From Flintibacter muris (GTDB lineage Bacteria > Bacillota > Clostridia > Oscillospirales > Oscillospiraceae): 64,000 nucleotides of DNA. The position numbers were made by a program, and so were the translations under genes. The notes under the pieces are model-generated. The model did no database searches, was not told the origin of the DNA, and saw only the letters and a list, made by a program, of their open reading frames with translations. Location: positions 186,001-250,000 of the forward strand of contig NZ_CALPCP010000002.1 in NCBI RefSeq assembly GCF_943192995.1. The letters run 5' to 3'. Of this stretch, positions 51,113-58,805 are shown piece after piece. How positions within the stretch are numbered: position 1 is the stretch's first letter; every line of letters begins with the position of its first letter.

Positions 51113-51964
51113 TTAAACAGTCCGGGTCAAAAAAACATCTCCGCTGAATTCCAGCAGGCGCTCCTGTGCCTCTTGGGCCAGCGACTCGTTGCTGAAGAGA
51201 CCGAAGGCGGTGGGGCCGGTGCCGCTCATGCTGGCTCCCAGGGCTCCGCACTGGATCAGCGCATTTTTGATGTCATTTACCCGGGCATGCTGGCGCTCCG
51301 GGAGGGCGTCCTCAAAGACATTGTACATCCGCCTGGCCACTCCGGCCAGGTCTCCCGCCTCCAGGGCGGCGATGGCCCCCTGGGTGTCGGGACGGCAGCG
51401 GAGCTTTACGCTGTCGATTTTAGCAAAGAGGGCTGGGGTGGAGATGGAGAATTCCGGCTTGCACAGCACTACCCAGCATTTGGGCAGGGAGGGCAGGGGA
51501 GTGATAATTTCCCCCCGTCCTTCCGCCAGGGCGGTGCCGCCCAGAACGCAGTAGGGCACATCGGAGCCCACCAGCTCCCCCACCCTGGCAACCATCTCCG
51601 GAGAACGGCGCCTGTCCTCTATCACATTCAGCGCCTGGAGGACGGCGGCGGCGTCACTGCTCCCCCCGGCCATTCCGGCGCAGACGGGGATATGCTTGTC
51701 GATGGTGATATCCAGCCCCCGGGGCGGCTCGCCCTGGGCCGCCCACCAGCGCAGGGCGGCCTGGGCGGCCAGATTTTTCTCGTTGTTGGGCAGAAAGTGG
51801 AGGTTGGTGCTCACACGCAGCTCCCCGGTATTGTTAAACGCCAGGTCCAGAGTGTCGGCCAGCTCCACCGACTGCATAATCATCCGCATCTCGTGGTAGC
51901 CGTCGGGACGCCGGCCCAGCACATCCAGGGTCAGGTTCAGTTTTGCGCGGGCCTGTATCTTCAC
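51113..51964 (-). CDS. ispE: 4-diphosphocytidyl-2-C-methyl-D-erythritol kinase
   Basis: 283 residues, GHMP kinase of the non-mevalonate isoprenoid pathway. AKLNLTLDVLGRRPDGYHEM (~7-26) holds the substrate-binding Lys/Asn and His; PVCAGMAGGSSDAAAVL (~91-107) is the ATP-binding GHMP loop with catalytic Asp in the C-terminal part of the site; ALGASMSGTGPTAFGLF is motif 3. The start is GTG at 51964 after AAGGGGG. It lies 13 bp after the DUF1015 gene in one operon. Confidence 0.95.
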   Translation of the reverse strand: MKIQARAKLNLTLDVLGRRPDGYHEMRMIMQSVELADTLDLAFNNTGELRVSTNLHFLPNNEKNLAAQAALRWWAAQGEPPRGLDITIDKHIPVCAGMAGGSSDAAAVLQALNVIEDRRRSPEMVARVGELVGSDVPYCVLGGTALAEGRGEIITPLPSLPKCWVVLCKPEFSISTPALFAKIDSVKLRCRPDTQGAIAALEAGDLAGVARRMYNVFEDALPERQHARVNDIKNALIQCGALGASMSGTGPTAFGLFSNESLAQEAQERLLEFSGDVFLTRTV

Positions 51965-51977
51965 AGAGGCTGCCCCC

Positions 51978-53243
51978 TTATTTTCTGATTTTTCTGGCCT
52001 CCAGATAGAAACGCTTGTCGTGGGCCTCGCCTATGGAGAAGGTCTTTCGGGGCAGCAGGCCATCCTGGACAATGCTGTCAAACAGCCCTTCCCACTCCGG
52101 CGCGGTCAGCAGAAAGGCAATGGCATCCTCCCGTTCGCAGGCCAGGGCCCGGGCCTCCGTCTCGCCGTGGATGTAGTCCACCCGGGTCTTGGGGTGGGCG
52201 GCTATGTAGTCGTCCAGAAAGCTCTGGAGGGTACCCACCGGAAGGCTGGCCTGGGGCTTGGTGACAGTGACCGTCCCCTGGCTCCACCGGTTGATGACGT
52301 AGGACAGGGAGTGCCCCTCCCCATCGCCCTGCACGGCGGAGGGATAATGGTCCATCAGGGCCTCCAGCAGCTCCTCTGGCTTTACGCCGAACACCACCCG
52401 GTGAATGGCCCCGATCTCCACCGAGCCGTCGTAGAAGTTGACCAGCTCACACAGGGCGTACCGGGAGGGCAGATCGGGCCACTGGGATGGGTCGGTCAGC
52501 CCCTTGCGCCGCTCGTAGCAGGCCTTGGCGGCGGCCAGGGAGTGGTTGCCGTCCCCCACCACAAAGAGCAGGCCGTCCCGCTCCCGGTCCGCCCACTCCT
52601 TCCAGTACCGGATGGCCTGGGCGGTCTGTTCCTGCTGCTCCTGGGTGAGCAGCCAGCCTTTTATGTGGCCGCCCCCCTCCATCAGCTCAAAGTTATAGAG
52701 TAGCTCCATCTCATCCGTCTGGCTGGACAGGGGCGGGATAATGTCGTTGCAGTCGGCCAGCACCATGGCGTGGGGCAGTTCAATGGGGGCGTTTTTTCGC
52801 ACCGCCACCCGAGGCGGAATGCGGGACATCACCGTGCCCTCGGTGGCCCGGATGGCGGAATGGGACCCGGGTTCGTAATCATACTGCTCCAGGTCCACCA
52901 TGCCCACCAGTCCCCGGCGGACCCAGCCGTTGGACAGGGTGCGCTCCACATAGATCAGGGCGTCGGGGTATTCCTGGAACCGGCCCTCCCGGAGATAACG
53001 GCTCATGTTGCTGTTGATCTCCATAATGTCCGTCTCCACGCTGGGACCCTCCAGGCAGCTCTCGGGCAGAATCAGCCGCAGAGTGGAGGGAGCCCGGCCC
53101 ACCCGTTCCTCCACCCGCTGCCAATACTCGGGCCGGGAGGTGTACTGGTCGCAGGCCACCACCGACCACAGGGTCAGGTCACAGTTACGGGGCAGCAAGA
53201 TGTCGGCGGGCTGGAAGGGCAGCCCTTCAAAATAGTTTGTCAT
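51978..53243 (-). CDS. DUF1015 family protein
   Basis: 421 residues matching DUF1015 throughout: RPEYWQRVEERV, LIYVERTLSNGWVRRGLVGMVDLEQYDY, ATEGTVMSRIPPRVAVRKNA, LLFVVGDGNHSLAAAKACYE (the GDGNHSLA signature, ~230) and LCELVNFYDGSVEIGAIHRVV. It is widespread in anaerobes; the biochemical role is not established as far as I know. Its place in an operon with thrH raises a link to serine or phosphoserine metabolism, which is inference. Confidence 0.88.
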   Translation of the reverse strand: MTNYFEGLPFQPADILLPRNCDLTLWSVVACDQYTSRPEYWQRVEERVGRAPSTLRLILPESCLEGPSVETDIMEINSNMSRYLREGRFQEYPDALIYVERTLSNGWVRRGLVGMVDLEQYDYEPGSHSAIRATEGTVMSRIPPRVAVRKNAPIELPHAMVLADCNDIIPPLSSQTDEMELLYNFELMEGGGHIKGWLLTQEQQEQTAQAIRYWKEWADRERDGLLFVVGDGNHSLAAAKACYERRKGLTDPSQWPDLPSRYALCELVNFYDGSVEIGAIHRVVFGVKPEELLEALMDHYPSAVQGDGEGHSLSYVINRWSQGTVTVTKPQASLPVGTLQSFLDDYIAAHPKTRVDYIHGETEARALACEREDAIAFLLTAPEWEGLFDSIVQDGLLPRKTFSIGEAHDKRFYLEARKIRK

Positions 53244-53249
53244 AGCTTA

Positions 53250-53474
53250 TCACTCATTTTCACTTTTCTGTGTTTGACTCAGAGCCTTTTCCAACTGGTC
53301 CAGCCGGTTCATAATCTTCTGATAGGCCGAAAGAAACGCTGTGACCACGCCCGCCAACAGGAGAGCGCCTGCTACAAGAATGGCCCACTCCCCGATCAAC
53401 ATTCCAAGCCAGCCCAACAGGGCAAAAGCGGGAATGGCGAGGATGAACACGATCAGCAGCACGGTCCAGAACAT
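53250..53474 (-). CDS. Small membrane protein, unknown
   Basis: 74 residues with two hydrophobic segments (MFWTVLLIVFILAIPAFALL and IGEWAILVAGALLLAGVVTAF) and a charged C-terminal coil (MNRLDQLEKALSQTQKSENE). ATG at 53474 follows GAGGGAG and is 1 bp beyond the end of thrH, so it is coupled with it. Function unknown. Confidence 0.7.
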   Translation of the reverse strand: MFWTVLLIVFILAIPAFALLGWLGMLIGEWAILVAGALLLAGVVTAFLSAYQKIMNRLDQLEKALSQTQKSENE

Positions 53475-53475
53475 A

Positions 53476-54078
53476 TTATAACACTCCCTCAATGGCGGCA
53501 AGCAGGGCGTCGAATTCCTCAAAGGCGGGCAGCTCGGGGTGGGCGGCCTTGATGGCGTCAGTGGACTTGAACAGGAAGCCCGCCTTGCTGGCCTGGATCA
53601 TGCCCAGGTCGTTGAAGCTGTCCCCGGCGGCAATGGTATCGTAGCCCATGGATTGCAGGGCCCTCACCGTGGTCAGCTTGGACTTCTCACAGCGCATTTT
53701 GTAGCCGGTGATGGCTCCGTCCTCCCCCACCTCAAGGGTGTTGCAGAAGATGGTGGGCCAGTTCAGCTTTTCCATCAGGGGCTTGGCGAACTGCTCAAAG
53801 GTGTCGCTCAAAATGACCACCTGGGTCTCGGCGCGCAGCTTGTCCAGGAACTCCTTGGCCCCGGGCAGGGGGTCGATCTTAGCGATGACCGCCTGGATTT
53901 CCTTCAGGCCAAGGCCGTGTTCCTTCAAAATCCCCAGCCGCCAGGTCATCAGCTTGTCGTAGTCGGGCTCGTCCCGGGTGGTGCGGCGCAGCTCGGGAAT
54001 ACCGCTGGCCTCAGCAAAGGCGATCCAGATCTCAGGGACCAGTACGCCCTCCATGTCTAAGCATACAATGTTCATCAT
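53476..54078 (-). CDS. thrH: Phosphoserine phosphatase / homoserine phosphotransferase ThrH
   Basis: 200 residues, HAD superfamily. The nucleophile motif is CLDMEGVLVPE (DxE type, ~6-16), as in ThrH where the second Asp is Glu; motif II is VVILSDTF (~89-96), and motif IV is IAAGDSFNDLGM. ThrH dephosphorylates phosphoserine and in Pseudomonas moves phosphate to homoserine. ATG at 54078 follows AAGGATGGAG. First gene of a thrH / small membrane protein / DUF1015 / ispE operon. Confidence 0.9.
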   Translation of the reverse strand: MMNIVCLDMEGVLVPEIWIAFAEASGIPELRRTTRDEPDYDKLMTWRLGILKEHGLGLKEIQAVIAKIDPLPGAKEFLDKLRAETQVVILSDTFEQFAKPLMEKLNWPTIFCNTLEVGEDGAITGYKMRCEKSKLTTVRALQSMGYDTIAAGDSFNDLGMIQASKAGFLFKSTDAIKAAHPELPAFEEFDALLAAIEGVL

Positions 54079-54139
54079 GCTCCATCCTTTCTAACATTGA
54101 GCTCCCCCAGCCCCTCCCAGAGAAAGCTCCCGGCAAAGG

Positions 54140-54285
54140 GTTGCACCCAGGCCCCCTTCGCAAAGGGGGCTCCGCCCGGGGGGCGGTGGGAGTTTTCTCC
54201 GAAAGACGGTTGCTTTTCGATTTGGGAAAACCCTCCGTCATTTGCTTCGCAAGTGACACCTCCCTTTGCGAAGGGAGGCTTTTTC
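54140..54285. repeat. Composite repeat of family 2, copy B (inverted)
   Basis: Begins GGCCCCCTTCGCAAAGGGGG, continues CTCCGCCCGGGGGGCGGTGG, GAGTTTTCTCCGAAAGACGG and AACCCTCCGTCATTTGC, and ends TTGCGAAGGGAGGCTTTTT. Read on the minus strand it follows copy A at 39102-39238 unit by unit. It separates thrH from the aminotransferase gene. Confidence 0.75.
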
Positions 54286-54305
54286 GTCTGCGGGCGGGAT
54301 GCAGG

Positions 54306-55493
54306 TTACCCCTCTCTCCCCTGTTTCCGCCTCAAATTAGTGAGGAAGTTGTCCATTCGGGCAATGGACTCGGCGATATCCTTCATAGAGGCGGCGTAGC
54401 AAGCCCGGACAAAGCCCTCGCCGCCGGGACCAAAGGCGGAGCCGGGGATGACGGCCACCTTCTCCTCCAAAAGGAACTTTTCGCAGAACTCCTCTGAGGT
54501 CAGGCCGGTGGAGCGGATGTCAGGGAAGACATAGAAGGCCCCCTTGGGCTCGAAGCAGTCCAGGCCAATACGGTTGAGATTTTCCACCAGGTAGCGGCGG
54601 CGGCGGTCGTACTCCTCCCGCATGTGTTCAATGTCGCCGTCGCCGCTGCGCATGGCCTCCACGGCGGCGTACTGGCTGGTGGTGGGGGCGGACATGATGC
54701 CGAACTGGTGCAGCTTGGTCATGGCCGCAATGATGGGCTTGGGGGCGCAGACGTAGCCCATGCGCCAGCCCGTCATGGCGTGGCTCTTGGAGAAGCCGTT
54801 GACTACAATGGTCCGGTCATACATACCCGTCAGATTGGCGGGGGAGATATGTCGGCGGCCGTAGGTCAGTTCGGCGTATATCTCGTCGGAGATGACCATG
54901 ATATCGCTGCCCTCCAGCACCTGGGCAATGGCCTCCAGGTCCTTGCGGTCCATGGTGCCCCCGGTGGGGTTGCAGGGGAAGGGCAGTACCAGTACCTTGG
55001 TCTTATCCGTGATGGCCGCTTTCAGCTCCTCCGGGGTGAGGCGGAACTGATTTTCCGCTTTCAGCTCCAGGTATTTGGGCACGCCCCCCGCCATCTCGGC
55101 CAGGGGACCGTAGCACACGAAGGAGGGGGTGGGGACAATGACCTCGTCCCCCGGATTGACCAGCACCCGCAGAGCCAGGTCAATGGCCTCGCTGCCCCCC
55201 ACGGTGACCAGGATCTGGCTGGCATAGTCGTACTGGAGGTCGAACCGGCGGTTCAGATAGGCGGAAATCTCCCGCCGCAGCTGGAGCATGCCGGCGTTGG
55301 AGGTATACTTGGTGTGGCCTCGCTCCAGGGAGTAGATGCCCGCGTCCCGGATGTGCCAAGGGGTGACAAAGTCGGGCTCGCCGATGCCCAGGGAGATGGC
55401 GTCAGTCATCTCCTCCAGGATGTCAAAGAACTTGCGGATGCCGGAGGGCTTGATATTTTGTATTTTTTGATTGAGAATGCTGTCATAATTCAT
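54306..55493 (-). CDS. Class I PLP aminotransferase
   Basis: 395 residues of the aspartate-aminotransferase fold I group (PatA/AspB-like). PLP lysine in VVNGFSKSHAMTGWRMGYVC (~233); PFPCNPTGGTMD (~178) and ISDEIYAELTYG (~205) supply the Asn, Asp and Tyr of the active site; TVGGSEAIDLALR (~98) is the phosphate-binding turn; the conserved Arg is in GFVRACYAASM. The amino donor is unknown; serine, alanine or aromatic amino acids are possible. ATG at 55493 overlaps the stop of the Lrp gene (ATGA), so the regulator and enzyme are coupled. Confidence 0.9.
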   Translation of the reverse strand: MNYDSILNQKIQNIKPSGIRKFFDILEEMTDAISLGIGEPDFVTPWHIRDAGIYSLERGHTKYTSNAGMLQLRREISAYLNRRFDLQYDYASQILVTVGGSEAIDLALRVLVNPGDEVIVPTPSFVCYGPLAEMAGGVPKYLELKAENQFRLTPEELKAAITDKTKVLVLPFPCNPTGGTMDRKDLEAIAQVLEGSDIMVISDEIYAELTYGRRHISPANLTGMYDRTIVVNGFSKSHAMTGWRMGYVCAPKPIIAAMTKLHQFGIMSAPTTSQYAAVEAMRSGDGDIEHMREEYDRRRRYLVENLNRIGLDCFEPKGAFYVFPDIRSTGLTSEEFCEKFLLEEKVAVIPGSAFGPGGEGFVRACYAASMKDIAESIARMDNFLTNLRRKQGREG

Positions 55494-55969
55494 ACGAAGA
55501 TGTACTCCCTTTCCTCCGGGTCCTGGGGACGGAACACCAGATGCTTTTCCTTGTATTTTTTTAGTATAAAGTGGGTGGCCGTTCCCGTGACCCCCTGGAT
55601 GGGGGCCAGCCGCTCTCCCACGAACTGGGCCACCTCCCGCAGGGTGCGGCCCGAGATGATAACGGTCAGGTCGAAGGACCCACTCATAAGGTACATACTC
55701 TCCACCTCGTCATACTGGTAGATGCGCTCGGCAATGCGGTCAAAGCCGTCAATGGACTGGGGGGTGACATTGACCTCAATGAGGGCGGTTACCGTCTCCT
55801 TGCGCACCCGGTCCCAGTCGATAATGGCCTGATAGCCCAGGATAGTACGGTCGTCCTCATATTGCTTGACGGCGACCTTGGCCTCCGCCTCGGTCATTCC
55901 TGCGGCGGAGGCCAGCGCCGAAATGGGCATGGTGCAGTCCTGCTCCAGCAGTTCCAGCAGTTTTTCCAT
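55490..55969 (-). CDS. Lrp/AsnC-family transcriptional regulator
   Basis: 159 residues. N-terminal winged helix-turn-helix (LLELLEQDCTMPISALASAAGM, TEAEAKVAVKQYEDD) and C-terminal RAM/ligand-binding domain (VTALIEVNVTPQSIDGFDRIA, YLMSGSFDLTVIISG). Lrp proteins sense amino acids as octamers or dimers. It probably controls the aminotransferase gene that it overlaps. ATG at 55969 follows GGAGGAATATC. Confidence 0.9.
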   Translation of the reverse strand: MEKLLELLEQDCTMPISALASAAGMTEAEAKVAVKQYEDDRTILGYQAIIDWDRVRKETVTALIEVNVTPQSIDGFDRIAERIYQYDEVESMYLMSGSFDLTVIISGRTLREVAQFVGERLAPIQGVTGTATHFILKKYKEKHLVFRPQDPEEREYIFV

Positions 55970-56058
55970 GATATTCCTCCTCATCATGTGGTTAGTATTT
56001 CACTAGCTTACATTATACACGCTGTTGTGACGAAAAACAATCCCAAACACAAAATAAG

Positions 56059-56078
56059 TCCCCGGTTTTCACCGGGGA
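56059..56078. terminator. Small hairpin upstream of the Lrp gene
   Basis: TCCCCGG/CCGGGGA over TTTTCA. It marks the left border of the region of foreign character. Confidence 0.45.
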
Positions 56079-56187
56079 TTCCGTGACACTATGCAGCCAG
56101 CTTATTGTACAAGCATTAGATAGTGTCTACACAAGATAAGGGGATTGTGATAGAATGGAAGTATCTTAAAAGACAGGGGAGAGGAAG

Positions 56188-56460
56188 ATGAAACCCGTGA
56201 TTTAGCCGAAGAAGAATCGGAAAGAACAGCGCGACTACGATAAATATCTCTATAAGCTGCGTCACTTGGTAGAAAACTGCTTTCTATCCCTGAAACGCTG
56301 GAGGGGCATTGCCACTCGCTGCGCCAAAACCTCAGATGCTTTTATCGCTGCGGTACACGTTCGCTGTATCGCGCCTCTACATCAGACGATATGCGTTGAC
56401 AGCAGTACGATTTTCTGCCGGGACAATGCGCTTTGGAACACTTGGCTGATATTTTCAAAG
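56188..56460 (+). pseudogene. IS5-type transposase C-terminal relic
   Basis: MKPVI is followed by an in-frame TAG, then PKKNRKEQRDYDKYLYKLRH, LVENCFLSLKRWRGIATRCA and KTSDAFIAAVHVRCIA, which is the C-terminal DDE-domain end (Y..R..VE..F..LK..RRIATRY pattern, catalytic Glu in LVENCF) of IS5-family transposases. After RCIA a frameshift is needed to continue as LYIRRYALTA. The N-terminal two thirds are absent, so it is inactive. No terminal inverted repeats were found. Confidence 0.75.
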
Positions 56461-56726
56461 ACAAGGTTCTATAGCTCCTTGCGCTCCTTCCTTTTCCGAA
56501 TCACAAAAAAGAATGTGAAACCGATTAACGTTGCATATTTAGCACTCACTGATATGGATATAGGCTTAAAAGCTATAGGCCATCGACAAATCCCGCTGGA
56601 TTTTTAAACTGGGAACAAGGGAATTGTCGATGGTCTTGCCGTTTCAGCTGTTTGGAGAAATCGGCTATGCACCGAATGAAAAGGGAAATTTTGGTCAATA
56701 CTGATGGAGGAAACGGGGGTGAACCA
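56461..56726. other. Left junction of the recombinase island
   Basis: No supported gene. An inverted repeat CCATCGACAAATCCC/GGGAATTGTCGATGG (56580-56594 with 56619-56633, one mismatch) may be a terminator or an attachment-related site. A small frame MVLPFQLFGEIGYAPNEKGN followed by FGQY (56630-56704) lies after it and could be a gene fragment. Confidence 0.4.
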
Positions 56727-56951
56727 ATGTCAAGCACACAGAGCAGGGAGGAACTTCTGGATTCCCTGGTCGATATTCGTTCCGTGAAGATTGACCCTGC
56801 GCAGCCTGTTGAGGAGCGTATGAAATCCTATGTGGAACAGATCAAGAACCCGTATATGTTCAAGGTCGGCGGTACGGTGGTTCGTGTTTCCTATGCCAAT
56901 ACGCAGGCAACAATCAACGATAATTTTGTAAATCTGTTGTCGAGTATGTAG
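56727..56951 (+). CDS. DUF6870-like small protein of the recombinase island
   Basis: 74 residues. LLDSLVDIRSVKIDPAQPVE and YVEQIKNPYMFKVGGTVVRV match the small DUF6870 proteins (D-I-R-x-V-x-I-D... QIKNPY pattern) that sit next to serine recombinases and conjugative-element genes in Clostridia; the family name is from memory. Function unknown. ATG at 56727 follows GGGGGTG; the longer frame from 56652 has a poorer site. Confidence 0.75.
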   Translation: MSSTQSREELLDSLVDIRSVKIDPAQPVEERMKSYVEQIKNPYMFKVGGTVVRVSYANTQATINDNFVNLLSSM

Positions 56952-57115
56952 GTTAGATATGGAGTAATTGGAAAATACTGTCTGATTGGAGTTTCATATT
57001 TCACTGGACTTTTGTGTAGTGGTATGTTATCATCGAAATGGACAAAATCACGCGAAACACCACCCTTGTGTTTTCCGATTATTGGGCAGGGAATATCACA
57101 AAGGAGTGGTGACTG

Positions 57116-58804
57116 ATGTTGAAATTATCTTTAGACAGGCATTATAGAGCCGCCATCTACCTGAGATTATCCCGGGAAGATGGCGACTTTTCTTGTTCCA
57201 GCGAGAAACTTGAAAGCAACAGTATCTCAAACCAGAGATTGGTGATTATGGACTTTCTCAAAAAGTGCCCGGAAATCACATTTGTCAGGGAATATTGTGA
57301 CGACGGCTATACTGGCGCCAATTTTGACCGTCCGGATTTTCGGAAGATGATAGAAGCGGTCCAAAGAGGTGAGATAGACTGTATTGTTGTGAAAGACCTT
57401 TCCCGCTTTGGCCGAGAGTATATTGACTCCGGGGCCTATATTCAAAAACTGTTTCCCGTACTTGGAGTCCGGTTTATCGCAATCAACGACAATTACGACA
57501 ACGCCCAGCCTGGGGCGGCGGACGATGAGCTGATCCTGCCGTTCAAAAATTTGATGAACGATTCCTATTGCCGGGATATTTCCATTAAGGTGAGAAGCAA
57601 CCTGGAGGCGAAACGTCGGAACGGTCAGTTTGTGGGAAGCAAAGTTGTCTATGGATATATGAGAGCCCTGGACAACAAAAATTTGCTGGTCATTGACCCG
57701 GAAGCGGCTGCTGTGGTTCAGGATATATTTCGCTGGAAAATTGATGGGCAGTCTCCGGCACAAATCGCGGACAGGCTCAATCGCAATCACATCCCGTCGC
57801 CAATCGAGTATAAGAAGGGGAAAGGGTCAAAGCAGCGAACCAGCTTCCAGACGAAAGAGGTTGCACAGTGGAGCGCGGTGGCGATTTACCGCATTCTGAG
57901 AAATGAAATGTATATCGGTACACTTGTCCAAGGGAAAACGACTTCACCCAATCATAAGGTGAAAAAGACGGTGCGCAAGGCGCCTGAAGAGTGGTGCAGA
58001 ACAGAACACGCCCATGAGGCCATCATAGCACCAGCACAGTTTGACCTGGTTCAGAGACTTATGCAGGATGATACGCGAAGTCCCGCAGGAGCAAACGGTG
58101 TGCATCTGTTTTCCGGCAAAGTTTTTTGTGCGGACTGCGGCAGTGCAATGGTGCGGAAGGTTTCTCACACGAATGGGTACGAATACACATATTTTATTTG
58201 CGGTGGAAACAAGGCTGACAAACATCTCTGCTCCAGCCACATGATTCGGGAACGCACCGTTTATGATGCTGTGCTGGCTGTCATACAAGCTCAGATCGCT
58301 GCTGCTATGGATATGTCGGCAGCACTGCGGCAGGTGGACAGCCTTGCGTGGGAAAACCGGGAGTTAGAGCGGATCAAGTCGAAACGTGCGTTCCAAGAGG
58401 AGATTGCAGACAAAAACAGGCGTCTGAAGGCCGGAGCATATGATGACTTCAAAAATGGGTTTATCAGCAGAGAGGACTATAAAACCTTTACAGAACAGTT
58501 TGAACGTCAAATTCGGGCGGCCATGGACGCGATTGCACAGCTGGATCAGGAGCGGAACAGCATTATGGGCGGTCTGGCAAAGCAGCAGGGCTGGCTGTCT
58601 CAATTTGCGAAGTATGAGAACATTCAGGAGCTTTCCAGAAACAGTGTGGCGGCTTTAGTTGACCGTATCGAGATTCGTGAGAACAAGGATATTGATGTGT
58701 GTCTTCTGCACAGAGACCACTTCGCCTCCATTGTGGCATTTTTGAGTGAGCAGCAGTTTAGGCGAGATGCAAAGATCATTCCCCTTGGGAGGGAGGCGGT
58801 ATAG
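57116..58804 (+). CDS. Large serine recombinase 1
   Basis: 562 residues. N-terminal resolvase domain with the catalytic serine in YLRLSREDGD (~16-25), and DLSRFGREYI further on. The recombinase domain (~165-280) includes YGYMRALDN, then a zinc ribbon CADCGSAMV with ICGG and LCSSH, and a coiled-coil segment (~390-500). It performs site-specific integration or excision between att sites. ATG at 57116 follows GGAG. It ends 1 bp before recombinase 2, so the trio is translationally linked. Codon use is less GC-rich than chromosomal neighbours. Confidence 0.93.
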   Translation: MLKLSLDRHYRAAIYLRLSREDGDFSCSSEKLESNSISNQRLVIMDFLKKCPEITFVREYCDDGYTGANFDRPDFRKMIEAVQRGEIDCIVVKDLSRFGREYIDSGAYIQKLFPVLGVRFIAINDNYDNAQPGAADDELILPFKNLMNDSYCRDISIKVRSNLEAKRRNGQFVGSKVVYGYMRALDNKNLLVIDPEAAAVVQDIFRWKIDGQSPAQIADRLNRNHIPSPIEYKKGKGSKQRTSFQTKEVAQWSAVAIYRILRNEMYIGTLVQGKTTSPNHKVKKTVRKAPEEWCRTEHAHEAIIAPAQFDLVQRLMQDDTRSPAGANGVHLFSGKVFCADCGSAMVRKVSHTNGYEYTYFICGGNKADKHLCSSHMIRERTVYDAVLAVIQAQIAAAMDMSAALRQVDSLAWENRELERIKSKRAFQEEIADKNRRLKAGAYDDFKNGFISREDYKTFTEQFERQIRAAMDAIAQLDQERNSIMGGLAKQQGWLSQFAKYENIQELSRNSVAALVDRIEIRENKDIDVCLLHRDHFASIVAFLSEQQFRRDAKIIPLGREAV

Positions 58805-58805
58805 C

